Positions 11,261 through 21,906 are shown, counted from the first letter of the stretch. The stretch is 64,000 nt of DNA from Bromus sterilis (GCA_950022295.1 OX465598.1:68370001-68434000); one strand, 5' to 3'. Notes: generated from the letters alone by a model not told the origin. Numbers and translations are program-made.

Positions 11261-12843
11261 TGATACGTCCAAAACGTATCTATAATTTCTGCTTGCTCCA
11301 TGCTTCTTTTGTGTGATATTGCTATGATATTGATGCACTTCCATACACTTTTGATCATATTTGGACTAACCTATTAACTCAGTGCACCCCAGTGTCAGTT
11401 CCTGTTTTCTGCTGTTTTTGTATTTCAGGTTTTCCCATTATTAAAAGTGCTAGAAAAATTCCGAGAAAAATATAGGAAAAATCAGAGTACAGGAAGCTTC
11501 GCGAAGAGCCAAAGTGGGGCGAGAGGGGGGCCAGGGGTGGTCCACCTCTGGCTACCCCCCCCTTCGCCTATTTATTCCCCGTGACGAGAAAGCCTCGGAA
11601 ACAGAACCCTTTTTCGCGATCTCTCCTCTGTTCTGCCGCTGCCGCGCTTCCAAGATCGGGAGCACCAGGAGCCCTCTTCCAGGCACCCTGCCGGAGGGAG
11701 GAACCACCTCCGGAAGCTTCTCCACCACCATGGATGCTTCCCGGATGAACCGTGAGTAGTCCACCTTGGACCATGGGTCTATGATCAGTAGCTATGTGAT
11801 GTTCTCCTCCCCTCTTCGTTCTTCATGGTTTAGACCTCGTGAGCTTCCCTACATGATCGAGGCACATATGTAATCTTTCTGCTGTTGCTATGCTGAGTTT
11901 GCTGGGATCTGATGGATTATGAGACTATGTTCAGATTATGTTTGAGTAATATATTTGATTCTCCTCTTTTATATTTATGTTCTTGAGTAATTCTTGCATG
12001 TTCTCCATTGCTGTTTATTGCTTTGGCCAAGTAGTAGGTAGTGACTCCAAGAGGGAGCGTTATGCATGATTGTGGGTTCATGCCCCCTGATGACTAGCTT
12101 GAGTGACAGAAACATGAGTCTAGGGGATGTGTTTTTTCCACAAGGGAGAAAACAACGGTGCTTGTACTTGCGGGTGCAAGGATTGTTTACTTTACGCAAA
12201 GTTCTTTAATGCAGTTGTCTGTTGCTTTGAGTTTACACTTTGGGTGGGATTCGCAAATTAATACCAGCGAGATGTTCTGGATAGATATCTCAAGGTGGAT
12301 GATTAGTAGGTAGATGCAGATGGACTTCGGTCTACTTGTCTTGGCGTACCGCCCAAGCTTTTGAGCCTCTTCCTTTCTTTATAGCATAGTTAGCATTGGT
12401 TTGCGCACATAATCTTGTCAATTTCCCAGCTGTAATTTGTTTACCTCGCATGGATATTTTATCGTCTTTTGGGAGAGAGACATCACTACTGAACATCATG
12501 GGATCCCGGTCCATATTTCCAATATTGTTTACACCCACTATTTATTTTCTGCTTTATTTACCTTTCTGTTGCTATCACTATCATTATTATCCCGTACGTT
12601 TGATCCTTTGTAAACAACAAGGCCAGAGGGATTGGCAACCTCTCTGAACTCGCTGGGAGCAAAGTTATCTGTTGTGTGTGCAGGTCCACGTCAACCGCCT
12701 AATTGTTGGCGTCGTTGTCACCTTCCTGTCGTTGTTGGAGTCCTACTGGAGACAAACCTTGGTATCTTCACCGAGGGAAATTTGTTGTTGTCTACATCTC
12801 AACCTTCCACTTTGGGTAACCAACGAGGGGAGAGAAGCCATCA
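11261..12843 (+). repeat. Element B 5' LTR
   Basis: Starts TGATACGTCCAAAACG and ends AGAAGCCATCA (1583 bp), followed 11 bases later by a primer binding site. The five bases before it are gcaat (11256-11260), the expected target duplication, whose partner is outside the window. The TATA-like CTATTTATTCCCC is near 11568. The frames at 12332-12890 are untranslated LTR sequence. Confidence 0.85.
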
Positions 12844-12854
12844 AAGCTAATTTC

Positions 12855-12872
12855 TGGCGCCGTTGCCGGGGA
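12855..12872 (+). promoter_or_regulatory. Primer binding site, tRNA-Asp type (element B)
   Basis: TGGCGCCGTTGCCGGGGA is complementary over 18 bases to the 3' end of plant tRNA-Asp(GTC), including CCA, 11 bases after the LTR end. This proves the orientation and marks the LTR as a 5' LTR. Confidence 0.9.
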
Positions 12873-13211
12873 CTCCACTCTTCAAGATAGGGGAGTTGCA
12901 CACTATCTTTTATCTTTGCTCTTTAGTCTTGTTTGTTTACCTTTCAGTTTTTATCTTTGTGTCCTTTATCAAAAAACCCCAAAATATAGTATGTCTAGTT
13001 CCTTACTTGTCAATCAATGTATGACTTCTTTCAAACTAGATCTTATTGGCATGGAGGATTCACCAAGGATCAACAAAAGTGGTAGAAGGAACACCGCTTG
13101 TCTCAAAAGGGGATACACTTATGGAAACAAATACATTAGTTGTATGAGTATGCTAGAAACTTGTGCTCAATATATAATATATATTTCTGCAGGGATGAAT
13201 CTTGTTGCTTT

Positions 13212-14264
13212 ATGAGGCACAAACACCTTTCTTTCCAATGTGAGTACAATGATGATGAAACCTTAGCTTCTTATGCTAAGAGAAACTATGATTTTTATGA
13301 TGCTGAGGAAATAGAAGAATTGATTGCTTATAAGGGTGCCTATGAAATTACTTCTCTTCTTAAAAATATTGATGATGCCCCTTAAAAATCTGAGAGTCTT
13401 GCTATACTTATCTATTGTTTGGAAAATTACGATGCAAACTATTAAATTACTGATCATCTTGAGAGAATCTCTCCCCTAAAGGAAGAGACTAATGATTTGC
13501 AAGACTCTATGGAAGAAGAAATTTATGAACCTGAAAGCTCATTGGATGAAAAAGAGGAGGAGAGTGACGAACAAAAGGAGAAAGAATGGAGCCATCCATG
13601 TCTACCTTCTGATGAGAGTAACTCTTTGAATCTTACCTTATATGAGTATTATGATCCTATGGATTCTTTTGAAATATCCCTTTTTGATGAAGTTGATGCC
13701 TTATATGCTTATGGCCGTGATGCCACTATGGATGATGCTTAGGGAGATGAACTTTCTATAGTTCCTCATGTTAAGCATGAAATTTTTGCTATCGCACCCA
13801 CACTTGAGTGTCCTATTATCCTTTTAAAATCTCCAACTCCGGAGAATTTTCCTCTTATCAAAGCTCAATGTGATGGGTTGCATTTATCTTATGATCCTAA
13901 AAACCGTGTTGAAAACAATACACGTGTGCTTGTAGGTCATGAACAATATGATTTATATGATAGTTATATTCTTGATGTTGTTCATGATACTACTGAAAAT
14001 TACTTTGAGAGAGGAAAGTTTGGTTATAGAAACTTCCATGTGACAAAAACACCTCTCTCTACACTGAAACTTTCGAAGTTGTTCTTGTTCCACCTTCCTA
14101 TGCATGTCACTTTGTGCTTCTTTGATTTATTTTCTTACGAGATGCCTATGCATAGGAAGTGGGTTAGGCTGAAATGTGTTTCATATTTGCTTCTTGATGC
14201 TCTATTTTTCTTCAAAATTCTTATTCTTGTGAGAGCATCTTCTACAATCTTTAAGCCTAGCTAA
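13212..14264 (+). pseudogene. Acidic protein of non-autonomous element B (broken ORF)
   Basis: One frame stays readable from ATG 13212 to a stop at 14264, with three internal stops (TAA 13383, TAA 13443, TAG 13740). Features: MRHKHLSFQCEYND at the start, a Glu/Asp-rich centre (ESSLDEKEEESDEQKEKEW), then a basic and hydrophobic tail (FHLPMHVTLCFFDLF ... LLLDALFFFKILIL). The same frame occurs in C (46099 onward), and a related tail occurs in E (39735-39935). An upstream Cys/His-rich segment (near 13140-13250) may have been zinc-binding, but the reading frame shifts there. No retroviral domain is recognisable; the function is unknown. It takes the place of gag-pol between primer site and PPT. 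Confidence 0.5.
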
Positions 14265-14830
14265 TGGCTTTAAAGAAGCGCTTTCGGGAGGCAGCCGCAA
14301 CGAATTTAGGTTTTCCTTTTTGTTTTTCTTCTGTTCTTAGTGGTCTTGATGATTGTTACTACTGTAGCAACATCATATTATCTTTACTTTTCAAGCTTTG
14401 TGCCAAGTATTGCCTCATATGACAAGGGAAGTGAAAGTTGTGACATGTTGTCCAGAAAAAATATTTTGTCCTCGTGACGGGAAAAATCATAGAAACATAC
14501 CAGTTCATATTTTTGAGCTGAATTTTTTACCCAGCGTGCTCTATACAATCACGGAACTTTCGTATGTTCTGAGTTTTTTGATTTGAGTTGCAGAAGTATC
14601 CCTAAAAAATTCTTTACTACATGTTGTTCTGTTTTTCACAGATTCTGCCACGTTTTGCCTTTTCTTCATTTTGAAAACCTTAAGCTTGCTTTTTCTTTGC
14701 AAAAACTTTTTTGCAATCTTGAGAAACAGTATCTCTTCAAGAATATCCTTATTTTCAGTAGAGAAAAATTATTTTATTATGGGTACTAACCTCGCTAATC
14801 CGATTATGATGAGTTATGTATGAAGGGAGT
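14265..14830 (+). other. Element B internal non-coding, cut by element F
   Basis: Conserved 3' non-coding block beginning after the ORF stop (CGGGAGGCAGCC near 14286). It stops abruptly after AGTTATGTATGAAGGGAGT, where the F LTR begins. Homologous sequence in C continues at about 60212. I see no gene. Confidence 0.65.
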
Positions 14831-15276
14831 TGACGGGGATCGGCCCCGACAAATCCCATGGTCAGGGACCATGGGTTAGTCATAGAGAAGGCACGGGTTG
14901 GACGATACTCATCGGCTAACAGGAGAAGCACTTCCTGCTCGATATTATTGCATGAGGGGGCGATTACAAGGGAGGCCAAGGCGAGTTCTCGCAAGACCAG
15001 GAGAGTAGATGTGTATTGGATTGATCTGGACGTCTCCCCTCCCATCCTTTATATACTAGGCTAGGTCTCGGGGAGTCCATACTAGATTACAAAGATAGTT
15101 TCCTAGTTCTAGTATTGCCTTGTACTCCAAGTCGTGCCTTCCATACTAGTCGCGGACTCCTACGTCGTGCTCGGCTGGGTCAGTCATGGGCCTATCATGG
15201 CTTCTTAGCGGGCCTCCTGTCTTCATACGCACCGGGTAGTCTCATACGCAGGAGTCGTGGGGTCACCCCCTCGTCA
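14831..15276 (-). repeat. Element F 3' LTR
   Basis: Minus strand TGACGAGGGGGTGACC...CCCCGTCA, 446 bp, with imperfect terminal inverted repeats (TGACG/CGTCA). The left flank ggagt (14826-14830) is the expected target duplication. A TATA box lies at 15050-15057. Confidence 0.85.
15050..15057 (-). promoter_or_regulatory. TATA box of element F LTR
   Basis: The minus strand reads AGTATATAAAGG, about 220 bp inside the LTR start. Confidence 0.6.
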
Positions 15277-15290
15277 GTAGCCCCCGAGTG
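15277..15290 (-). promoter_or_regulatory. Polypurine tract of element F
   Basis: The minus strand reads GCACTCGGGGGCTAC up to the LTR start. The 13-base core GCACTCGGGGGCT recurs in the units of the minisatellite at 19045-19755. Confidence 0.65.
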
Positions 15291-16440
15291 CCTGGGGGAC
15301 TCGAAGAGTCGCACAGGGAATCAAATTCGTTAATGCTTTATTGTCTGTAGGCGCGGCACCGCCGCGGGTCGCTGGCAGTTTTGAGCCATGACAATATCTG
15401 TTTCGAGGGATTGCTAAGCTGAAAGGGCCCAAGGTGTCGACTGGTGGAGCCTTGGTGAATTGCGCTAGTGGAAAATAACGCAGTAGCCCAATCAAGCTCA
15501 CGTCCCTCGACATGAACTTGGAACGACCGGTGTCAAGCAAAGTCATGCCGCTGCAGGTCTTATAGGATCAATTGCTGCCAGTCTAAGCACATAGCCTGAA
15601 TGGAAAAAGGTCGGGAGTGAAATCGCTCTGCCGCAAGTCCCGGCCCGGCCATTCTTCGCAGCGGGGTCTTACCTACACGCTAAGCTTGCGTGGCATCTGG
15701 GTACAGTGTGTCGTAGCCCAGGCATAATTGTTTTTTGTAGAGGCACAGATCCTGGTTAGCGATGCACCCACTTGGAATAAACGATCAAGTGAGCTATTTA
15801 GCAGTCACTCGCGGAGTTTGTAATGAACTCAGGCGAGGAAAATAAGAAAGCATCCACTCGGAATGTCATCGAGTGCGCGAGTAAGTCATATCGTTGAATT
15901 GCTAAGTATTTTTTGCGAGTAGTCACTCGAATGCTTTACTGACTTTAGGGTGAGGGAGCACCCGAACTCTGAGAGTACGTTGTTTCTGCTGGTGCGAGCG
16001 ATCACTCGAGCACGTCTTTGCCTTCTGGGTGAGGGAGCACCCGAACTCGAATAAAGGTACTCCCGATGGGAGTAAGAAATTTTTAGAGTCAGGAAATTTT
16101 GACATATATCTGGCTTTTGGAATCTTTTGGTTTTTTCCAACTGATTTTATCTTGATCCGTCCCTCTTGAGATGCCGTGCTGATATGCATTGTCATGCTGT
16201 TTGATGACCTATGATGATGCTTGATTTTTTGATTCGTCGCGTCTTCCGGACCGTCATAATGATGATTTGAACGCCATGCTGCCTGTTGCGTGTTGGGTTT
16301 CCAAGGCTTGTATGGGAAACAGGCGAGATTTGACGTGTCCTGTAAATAGTGTTGACCGTGTGAAGGCATCTTGCCTTGGAATTCGTAACGCCCGGTCCTT
16401 TTGGTCTTTGATGCAATGATGGCGCCGCCTGGGCTTCCGC
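15291..16440. other. Element F 3' region with repeated CACTCG motifs
   Basis: No ORF is supported. The hexamer CACTCG occurs on either strand at 15806, 15855, 15870, 15924 and 16003, plus 15285 in the PPT. A 22-bp box starting GGGTGAGGGAGCACCC is present at 15948-15969 and 16027-16048, each able to form a short hairpin, within an imperfect 79-bp duplication. A palindrome ACTCCCGATGGGAGT lies near 16060 and its core again near 17252. The region is upstream of the B3-like gene. Confidence 0.55.
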
Positions 16441-16471
16441 GTGTTTTTCCTGGTTTGCCCTTGGATTGCGC

Positions 16472-16479
16472 TATAAATA
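16472..16479 (+). promoter_or_regulatory. TATA box of the antisense B3-like gene
   Basis: TATAAATA on the plus strand, 72 bases before the ATG at 16544, in a good context (GCTATAAATACC). A start site about 30 bases downstream would give a leader of roughly 40 bases rich in pyrimidines. It points opposite to the retrotransposon transcript. Confidence 0.65.
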
Positions 16480-16543
16480 CCTCCTTTGGTTGCCTGTCCT
16501 TGGCATCCATTCTTCACATCTTTCTCTTCTGCTTATTTTTCAT

Positions 16544-17164
16544 ATGGCGACCAAACGTGGTGGTGGTGTGACTGGGCAAGGTCATGGCCGCCGTGGTTGT
16601 GGTGGCCGGACGCCTCGTTCTTCACGCGGAGGGCGTCATGGTGCTGCGTCGGTTCCTTCTTCTTCTTCCTCCATGGGAGAGGGTTTTTGGCGCCATGATT
16701 TTCTTTTGCGTGTTCTTAGCTGCACCTCTGCCCGGATTCCACTTTCTTTTTCTTTTGCCTCCATTGTTTCTGAGCTTAATTTGAGGGGTCTCTGGCTCCA
16801 TCTTCACGGGTGCGCTCGGTCTTCCTCTTGGGTGGAGTTGGAGGTTGATAACTCATCCTTGATTTTCCTTGGATCTTGCTGGAGGACGTTTTCTCGTCGG
16901 TTGAAATTGCGCGATGGAGATATTATTTGCTGTCATTTTGATGGAAAAGATGCTCTCACCGTTCGTGCATTTGATGCCGGTGGCAATCGTCTGGATCCAT
17001 ACTCGGAGGAAACAAGCAGTGGCGATTCTGATGGATCGAGTGGTGGTTCTCCTGCTTCTCCCGTGACTTCATCTTCGGCTGGTTCCTCGGCTGATGGTGC
17101 TTGCTCTTCTAGTTCTAAGGATGAACTGGATGTCAAACCGGTCGTCAAGCGACTGCGTCAGTAG
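16544..17164 (+). CDS. B3-like DNA-binding accessory protein, antisense in element F
   Basis: A 206-residue ORF with ATG 16544 in context CATATGG and stop TAG at 17162. The frame is open upstream to 16466 but has no ATG there. Residues 1-50 are Gly/Arg/Ser-rich and basic. Residues about 52-145 fit the plant B3 fold: RIPLSFSFASIV, then SSWVELEV, a GW-like SCWRTFSRRL (W113), the LRDGDIICCHFDG loop (GD at 125-126) and a final LTVRAFD strand. Residues 155-192 are Ser/Gly/Asp-rich, and the end is basic (KPVVKRLRQ), a possible nuclear signal. B3 proteins act as plant transcription factors; here a nuclear DNA-binding role is inferred. It lies between the PPT and the minisatellite of F, antisense to pol, with its own TATA box. 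Accessory antisense genes in the long 3' region are known from Tat elements such as maize Grande. No stop or frameshift is seen although neighbouring pol has several stops. Confidence 0.75.
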   Translation: MATKRGGGVTGQGHGRRGCGGRTPRSSRGGRHGAASVPSSSSSMGEGFWRHDFLLRVLSCTSARIPLSFSFASIVSELNLRGLWLHLHGCARSSSWVELEVDNSSLIFLGSCWRTFSRRLKLRDGDIICCHFDGKDALTVRAFDAGGNRLDPYSEETSSGDSDGSSGGSPASPVTSSSAGSSADGACSSSSKDELDVKPVVKRLRQ

Positions 17165-17369
17165 GAGAAGCACCTTGTAGAACAGGAGGACGGGTAGTCT
17201 TCTTCTGGTGGCTGTTTTTGAATTATTCCAGGCTTCGATCGGGTGCGCGCCAGCGCTCCCGATGGGAGTATCCCCCGAGTCTTTAGGTGATCGTCTTCGA
17301 TCAGGTGAAGATTAAAGAACTTTTTGCACCTTTGGATGTGACTTTCTTTGTATAAAAACTCTTGGTGAC
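17165..17369 (-). other. Element F 3' region between B3-like gene and solo LTR
   Basis: Non-coding on both strands. It contains a second TCCCGATGGGA palindrome (about 17252) and ends in the target duplication gtgac (17365-17369) of the solo LTR. Confidence 0.5.
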
Positions 17370-18994
17370 TGATGGCTTCTCGCCCTTCGTTGGTTACCCC
17401 AAGTGGAAGGTGGAGATGTAGCGCAGCAGCAAGTTTCCCTCGGTGAAGATACCAAGGTTTGTCTCCAGTAGGACTCCAGAGATGATAAGTAGGTGTCAGC
17501 GGCGCAACTGACGTGGACCTGCACACAGACACAGATAACTTTGTTCCCAACAAAGTTCGGAGAGGTTGTCAATCTCTCCGGTCTTGTTGTTCACAAAGGG
17601 TAAAACACAAGGGATAATGATAGCAACTGAAAGTAAAAAGCAGGAAAGTAAATATAGCATGGAAATAGTAATAAGGATATGGACCGGGATACGTGATGTT
17701 CACTAGTGATGTCTCTCTCCCAAAAGACGATAAAACTTCTATGCGAGGTAAACAAATTACAGAAGGGCAATTGACAGGATTATGAACGCACCGCAATGCT
17801 AACTATGCTCCAAAATAAAGGAAGAGGTTCAAAAGCACGGGCAGTACGCCAAAATAAGTAGACCGTAATCCAACTGCATCTACTACTAATCATCCACCTT
17901 GAGATATCTATCCAGAACATCTCGCTGGTATTAAGTTGCGAGCCCCACCCAAAGTGTAAACCCAAAGCAACAGACAACTGCATTAAAAAGAACTTTGCGT
18001 AAGGTAAACAATCCTTGCAACCGCGGTTACAAGCACCGTTGTTTTCCCCCTTGTGGCAACAACACATCCCCTAGACTCATGTTTCTGTCACTCAAGCGTG
18101 TCATCGGGGGGCATGAACCCACAATCGAGCACAACGTTCCCTCTTGCAGTCACTACCTACTACTTGGCCAAAGCAATAAACAGCAACGGAGAACATGCAA
18201 GAATTACTTAGGAACAAAAATATAAGAGATAAAAACCAAATATATTACTCTATCACAATCTGAACATAATCTCATAATCCATCAGATCCCATCAAACTCA
18301 GCATAGCAACAGCAGAAATATTACAAAAGTGCCTCGATCATGTAGGGCAGCTCACGAGGTCTAAGCAATGAAGATCAAAGAGGGGAGGAGAACATCACAT
18401 AGCTACTGATCACGGACCCATGGTCCAAGGAAAACTACTCACGAGACATGCAGGGAGAATCCATGGTGGAGAGGAGACTCCCGGAGGTCAATCCTCCCTC
18501 CGGCAGGGTGCCGGGAAGAGGTCTTCTGGTGCTCCCGATCTCGGAAGCGCGGCGGCGGCGGAACAGAGACGAGTTTGCGAACATAGGGTTCTGTCTTCGG
18601 AGTTTCCCCATGATGGATAATAAATAGGCGAAGGGGGGGCAGCTAGAGGTGGACCAGGGGCCCCAGGCGCCCCCCTGGTGTGGCCAGGGGTGGGGCCGCG
18701 CCGGGTGGCCGCCTGGGCCCCCTGGCTGCCCTCTGGCCCCACTCAGGCTCTTCGCGAAGCTTCCTTCACGCTGATTTTTTATCTGAATTTTCCCGAATTT
18801 TCTGGCACTTTTTATATGGGGGAAAACTGAAATAGAAAAATACCAGAAAACAGGAACTGTCACTGGGGTGCACTGAGTTAATAGGTTAGTCCAAATATGA
18901 TCAAAAGTGTATGAAAGTGTATCTAGATCATAGCAATATCACACAAAACATGCATGGAGCAAGCAGAAATTATAGATACGTTTTGGACGTATCA
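17370..18994 (-). mobile_element. Solo LTR (A/B/C family) in element F
   Basis: A 1625-bp LTR, minus orientation, starting TGATACGTCCAAAACG at 18994 and ending ...AGAAGCCATCA at 17370. It is flanked by perfect gtgac duplications at 17365-17369 and 18995-18999. No internal sequence remains, as expected after LTR-LTR recombination. Confidence 0.92.
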
Positions 18995-19044
18995 GTGACT
19001 CGGCGGGAATCAGTTTCCCAGTATTTGTAGATAAGATCGCATTT
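18995..19044 (-). other. Element F sequence after the solo LTR
   Basis: Short non-coding stretch of F that includes the right copy of the gtgac duplication and leads into the minisatellite. Confidence 0.5.
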
Positions 19045-19755
19045 TTAGCAAAGATAGAGGCCCTCGGGGAGTTTTATGCTCGAGCCCCCGAGCATTTTTA
19101 AGTAAAGTCGCATGAGCGAGGATAGCGTGTCTCGGGGGGAGTTTTATGCTCGATCCCCCGAGTGCTTTTAAGTAAAGGTCGCATGAGCGAGGATAGCGTC
19201 TCTCGGGGGGAGTTTTATGCTCGAGCCCCCGAGTGCTTTTAAGTAAAAGTTGCATGAGCGAGGATGGCGTCTCTTGGCGGGAGTTTTATGCTCGAGCCCC
19301 CGAGTGCTTTTAAGTAAAGGTCGCATGAGCTAGGATAGCGTCTCTCGGGGGGAGTTTTATGCTCGAGCCCTCGAGTGCTTTTAAGTAAAAGTCGCATGAG
19401 CGAGGATAGCGTCTCTCGGGGGGAGTTTTATGCTCGAACCCCCGAGTGCTTTTAATTAAAAGTCGCATGAGCGAGGATAGCGTCTCTCGGGGGGAGTTTT
19501 ATGCTCGAGCCCCCGAGTGCTTTTAAGTAAAGGTCGCATGAGCGAGGATAGCGTCTCTTGGGGGGGGGAGTTTTATGCTCGAGCCCCCGAGTGCTTTTAA
19601 GTAAAAGCCGCATGAGTGAGGATAGCGTCTCTCGGGGGGGGGGGGGGGGGGGTTATGCTCGAACCCCCGAGTGCTTTTAATTAAAAGTCGCATGAGCGAG
19701 GATAGCGTCTCTCGGGGGTTGTTTTATGCTCGAGCCCCCAAGTGCTTTGGAGTAA
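19045..19755 (-). repeat. 71-bp minisatellite, about 10 units, in element F
   Basis: The phrase GTTTTATGCT or a variant recurs at 19071, 19141, 19212, 19283, 19354, 19425, 19496, 19570, about 19652 and 19721, a period of 70-71 bp; two units are longer because a G run expanded (19 or more G at about 19634-19652). Each unit holds CTCGGGGG ... CCCCCGAG, a possible 8-bp stem around a 16-base loop, and in element sense GCACTCGGGGGCT, the core of the F polypurine tract. Units are highly similar, so the array is recently homogenised. Tandem repeats in the 3' region are known in Tat/Ogre elements. Confidence 0.9.
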
Positions 19756-19845
19756 GGTGTTTGGGCAACATTATTTTATTTCTTCGAGTTTTACATGGGT
19801 TGCCGATCGGTGCTGCTGCCGATGTCTCTGACAATGCCTGTGGGA

Positions 19846-20826
19846 CTATGGGTAGAACAGGCGTAGGTTCGCTACGTTCCATGGGTTTCCCACGTCCTCA
19901 TTGGTTTTGGGGTTCTTCAATCTGTATGCGCCTCCTCCGATGACTTCCGAGATTATGAACGGCCCTTCCCATTGCGGGGCAAGCTTGTGCACTTTCTCCT
20001 GTATTAGCCGTAGCACGAGGTCTCCTTTGGTGAATGTTCTGGCCCGCAGGCGACTGCTTTGATATGTACGCAGTTTGTCCTGGTATCCTTTAGATCTTGT
20101 GATAGCTGTGTCCCGAGCTTCATCTGCTATGTCTTTGTCGTTCTGCAGTGCGTCTTCTGCCTCTTTCTCTTCGTACCCTGAGATTTTGGGGGCTCCGAAT
20201 TTTAAGTCGTGCGGCAGCACTGCTTCTGCCCCGTATACCAGGAAGAAATGTGTATACTGGGTCGAGCTGTTTGGGGTGGTGCGCAGGCTCCATAGTACAG
20301 CGGGGAGCTCCTCTACCCAGTTGCCTGCGACTTGTTCTAGTGGTGCTAGGAGTCGCTTCTTTATTCCTCTGCATACTAGGATGTTTGCTTTCTCCACTTG
20401 GTCGTTGTACTGCGGGTGTGCGACTGATGCGTAGTTGATTTTGATGCCCAGCTCTTGACAGAAGTTTTGGAACTTTGCTGCTGTGAAGTTTGTACCATTG
20501 TCTGTGATGATGTTGTGTGGTACCTCGAATCTGAAGATGATTGACTTGATGAAGTTGACTGCCGTGAGGGCTATTGAGCTGGCGATTGGTACTACTTCGA
20601 TCCATTTGGTGAACTTGTCGACTGCGACTAGTAGGTGTGTTCGTCCTCCTTTTGATGATTTCTTGAGTGGGACCACCATGTCGAGTCCCCATGTGGAAAA
20701 TGGACATGATAACAGTATGGTTTTGAGTTCCGATGCTGGGGCGTGCGGCTTGCTGGCGAACTTTTGGCAGGCGATGCAATGCCGTACGATATCCTTTGCA
20801 TTTCTCATAGTGGTCGACCAGTAGAA
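19846..20826 (-). pseudogene. Element F integrase
   Basis: Frame open from after a stop near 20826 to the stop at 19846; Met at 20808 is only an internal residue. HCIACQK is the second half of the HHCC zinc finger. The DDE core is visible as GLDMV (D43), ITDNGTNF (D103) and DQVEKAN (E139), counted from that Met, with the canonical 35 residues between the last two. The C-terminal part reads GDLVLRLIQ ... KLAPQWEGPFIISEV. It catalyses insertion of the cDNA. The in-frame stop upstream separates it from the rest of pol, so the polyprotein is broken. Confidence 0.85.
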
Positions 20827-21906
20827 ACCTGCTCAAAAGGCCTTGGCCACAAGTGCGCGACTGCTCGCGTGATGTCCATAGGTGCCTTCGTGAATCCTGA
20901 GCAGTAGGGATTTGCCGTCTTCTTCATCTATACACTTTTGGAGGACCTGAGAGATGTTGCGTTTATAGAGCTGTTTGTTGATTACTGTGAATGCTTTAGA
21001 TCGTCGACTGATGCGTCGGGCTTCTGCGACGTCTTGTGGTAGGGTGCCTTCGATTAAGAATTGGAGGAAAGGTTTTTCCTAGGCTGGGCCTTCGAGTGTT
21101 GTTGGTTCTTCGGCTTCGGTTGCCTGGCTGCTTGTGCCATCGGCTGCGCTCGTTGCTGCCACGTGTGTTGGTTCATTTGCGTCATCTTCCTCTGCAACTG
21201 CTTTGGGAGCCGCTGGCTTTTCTTTGATTGATCTCTAGTTGATGCTCTCGAGGAAAACTCCTGGTGGTATTGGTCCTCGAGTCGACCCGATGTTCGCAAG
21301 TTCGTCGGCTTCTGTGTTATTTGCTCTGGGGATGTAGTTGAGTTCGCAGCCGTCGAATCCTCCCTCTAGTGTGTTGTAGAGCTTCTGGTAGGCTGTCATG
21401 TTGTCTGCGACTGCATTACAGTCTCTCATCGCCTGTTGAACGACGAGGTTGGAGTCGCCATAGATCGAGAGGCGAGTGGCACCGCAAGTTTTTGCCATGC
21501 GCATGTCATGAAGTAGTGCCTCGTATTCTGCTTCGTTGTTGGAGGCATTGCTGAAGTTGATCTGGAGGATGTATTTGAGCTTTGTTCCTTTGGGGGAGAC
21601 TAGGACGACGCCTGCTCCGGCTCCTTGCTGTATTTTGGATCCGTCGAAATACATCGTCCATGAGTTGGATAGGTCTGGGGGACCTGGTGTTTGGACTTCT
21701 GCCCACTCAACCATGAAGTCTGGGAGTACTTGGGCTTTGATTGTTGTTGGGTGTTTGAACTGCAGGTCTCGCGGGCTGAGCTCCATGTTCCACTCAGTGA
21801 CTCGGCCGGTCGCTCCGGGATTGTTGAGGATGTCCGCGAGTGGTGCACTGCTGACGATTGTGATGGAGTGCTCGTTGAAGTAGTGCGATACTTTCCTGGA
21901 GGTCAT
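20827..21906 (-). pseudogene. Element F second RNase H-like domain and linker
   Basis: From 21906 to the stop at 21235 the frame encodes MYFDGSKIQQGAGAGVVLVS, NNEAEYEALLHDM, IYGDSNLVVQQ and ANNTEADELA, the pattern of the extra archaeal-type RNase H of Tat-clade elements. The same frame continues through a stop at about 21232 into an Ala/Glu/Thr-rich linker, another stop near 21079, and HEGTYGHHASSRALVAKAF just before the stop at 20826, which is the first half of the integrase zinc finger. Three stops therefore lie in one otherwise continuous frame. Confidence 0.75.

Noticed and set aside
10523..11344. 273-codon frame as one intact gene
   Set aside because: Its first codons come from the LTR of element B; only 10523-11260 belongs to element G.
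12855..12872. tRNA-Asp-like sequences as tRNA genes
   Set aside because: Only the 18-base complement of the tRNA 3' end is present, next to LTRs; these are primer binding sites.
16466..16543. Upstream extension of the B3-like ORF
   Set aside because: The frame is open but has no ATG and overlaps the TATA box; the start at 16544 is preferred.
19045..19755. Repeat array considered as CRISPR
   Set aside because: Units are contiguous without unique spacers, in a plant retrotransposon; it is a minisatellite.
20120..20836. 238-codon frame overlapping the F integrase
   Set aside because: Shadow of the integrase gene in another frame; Arg/His/Ser-rich without a domain.
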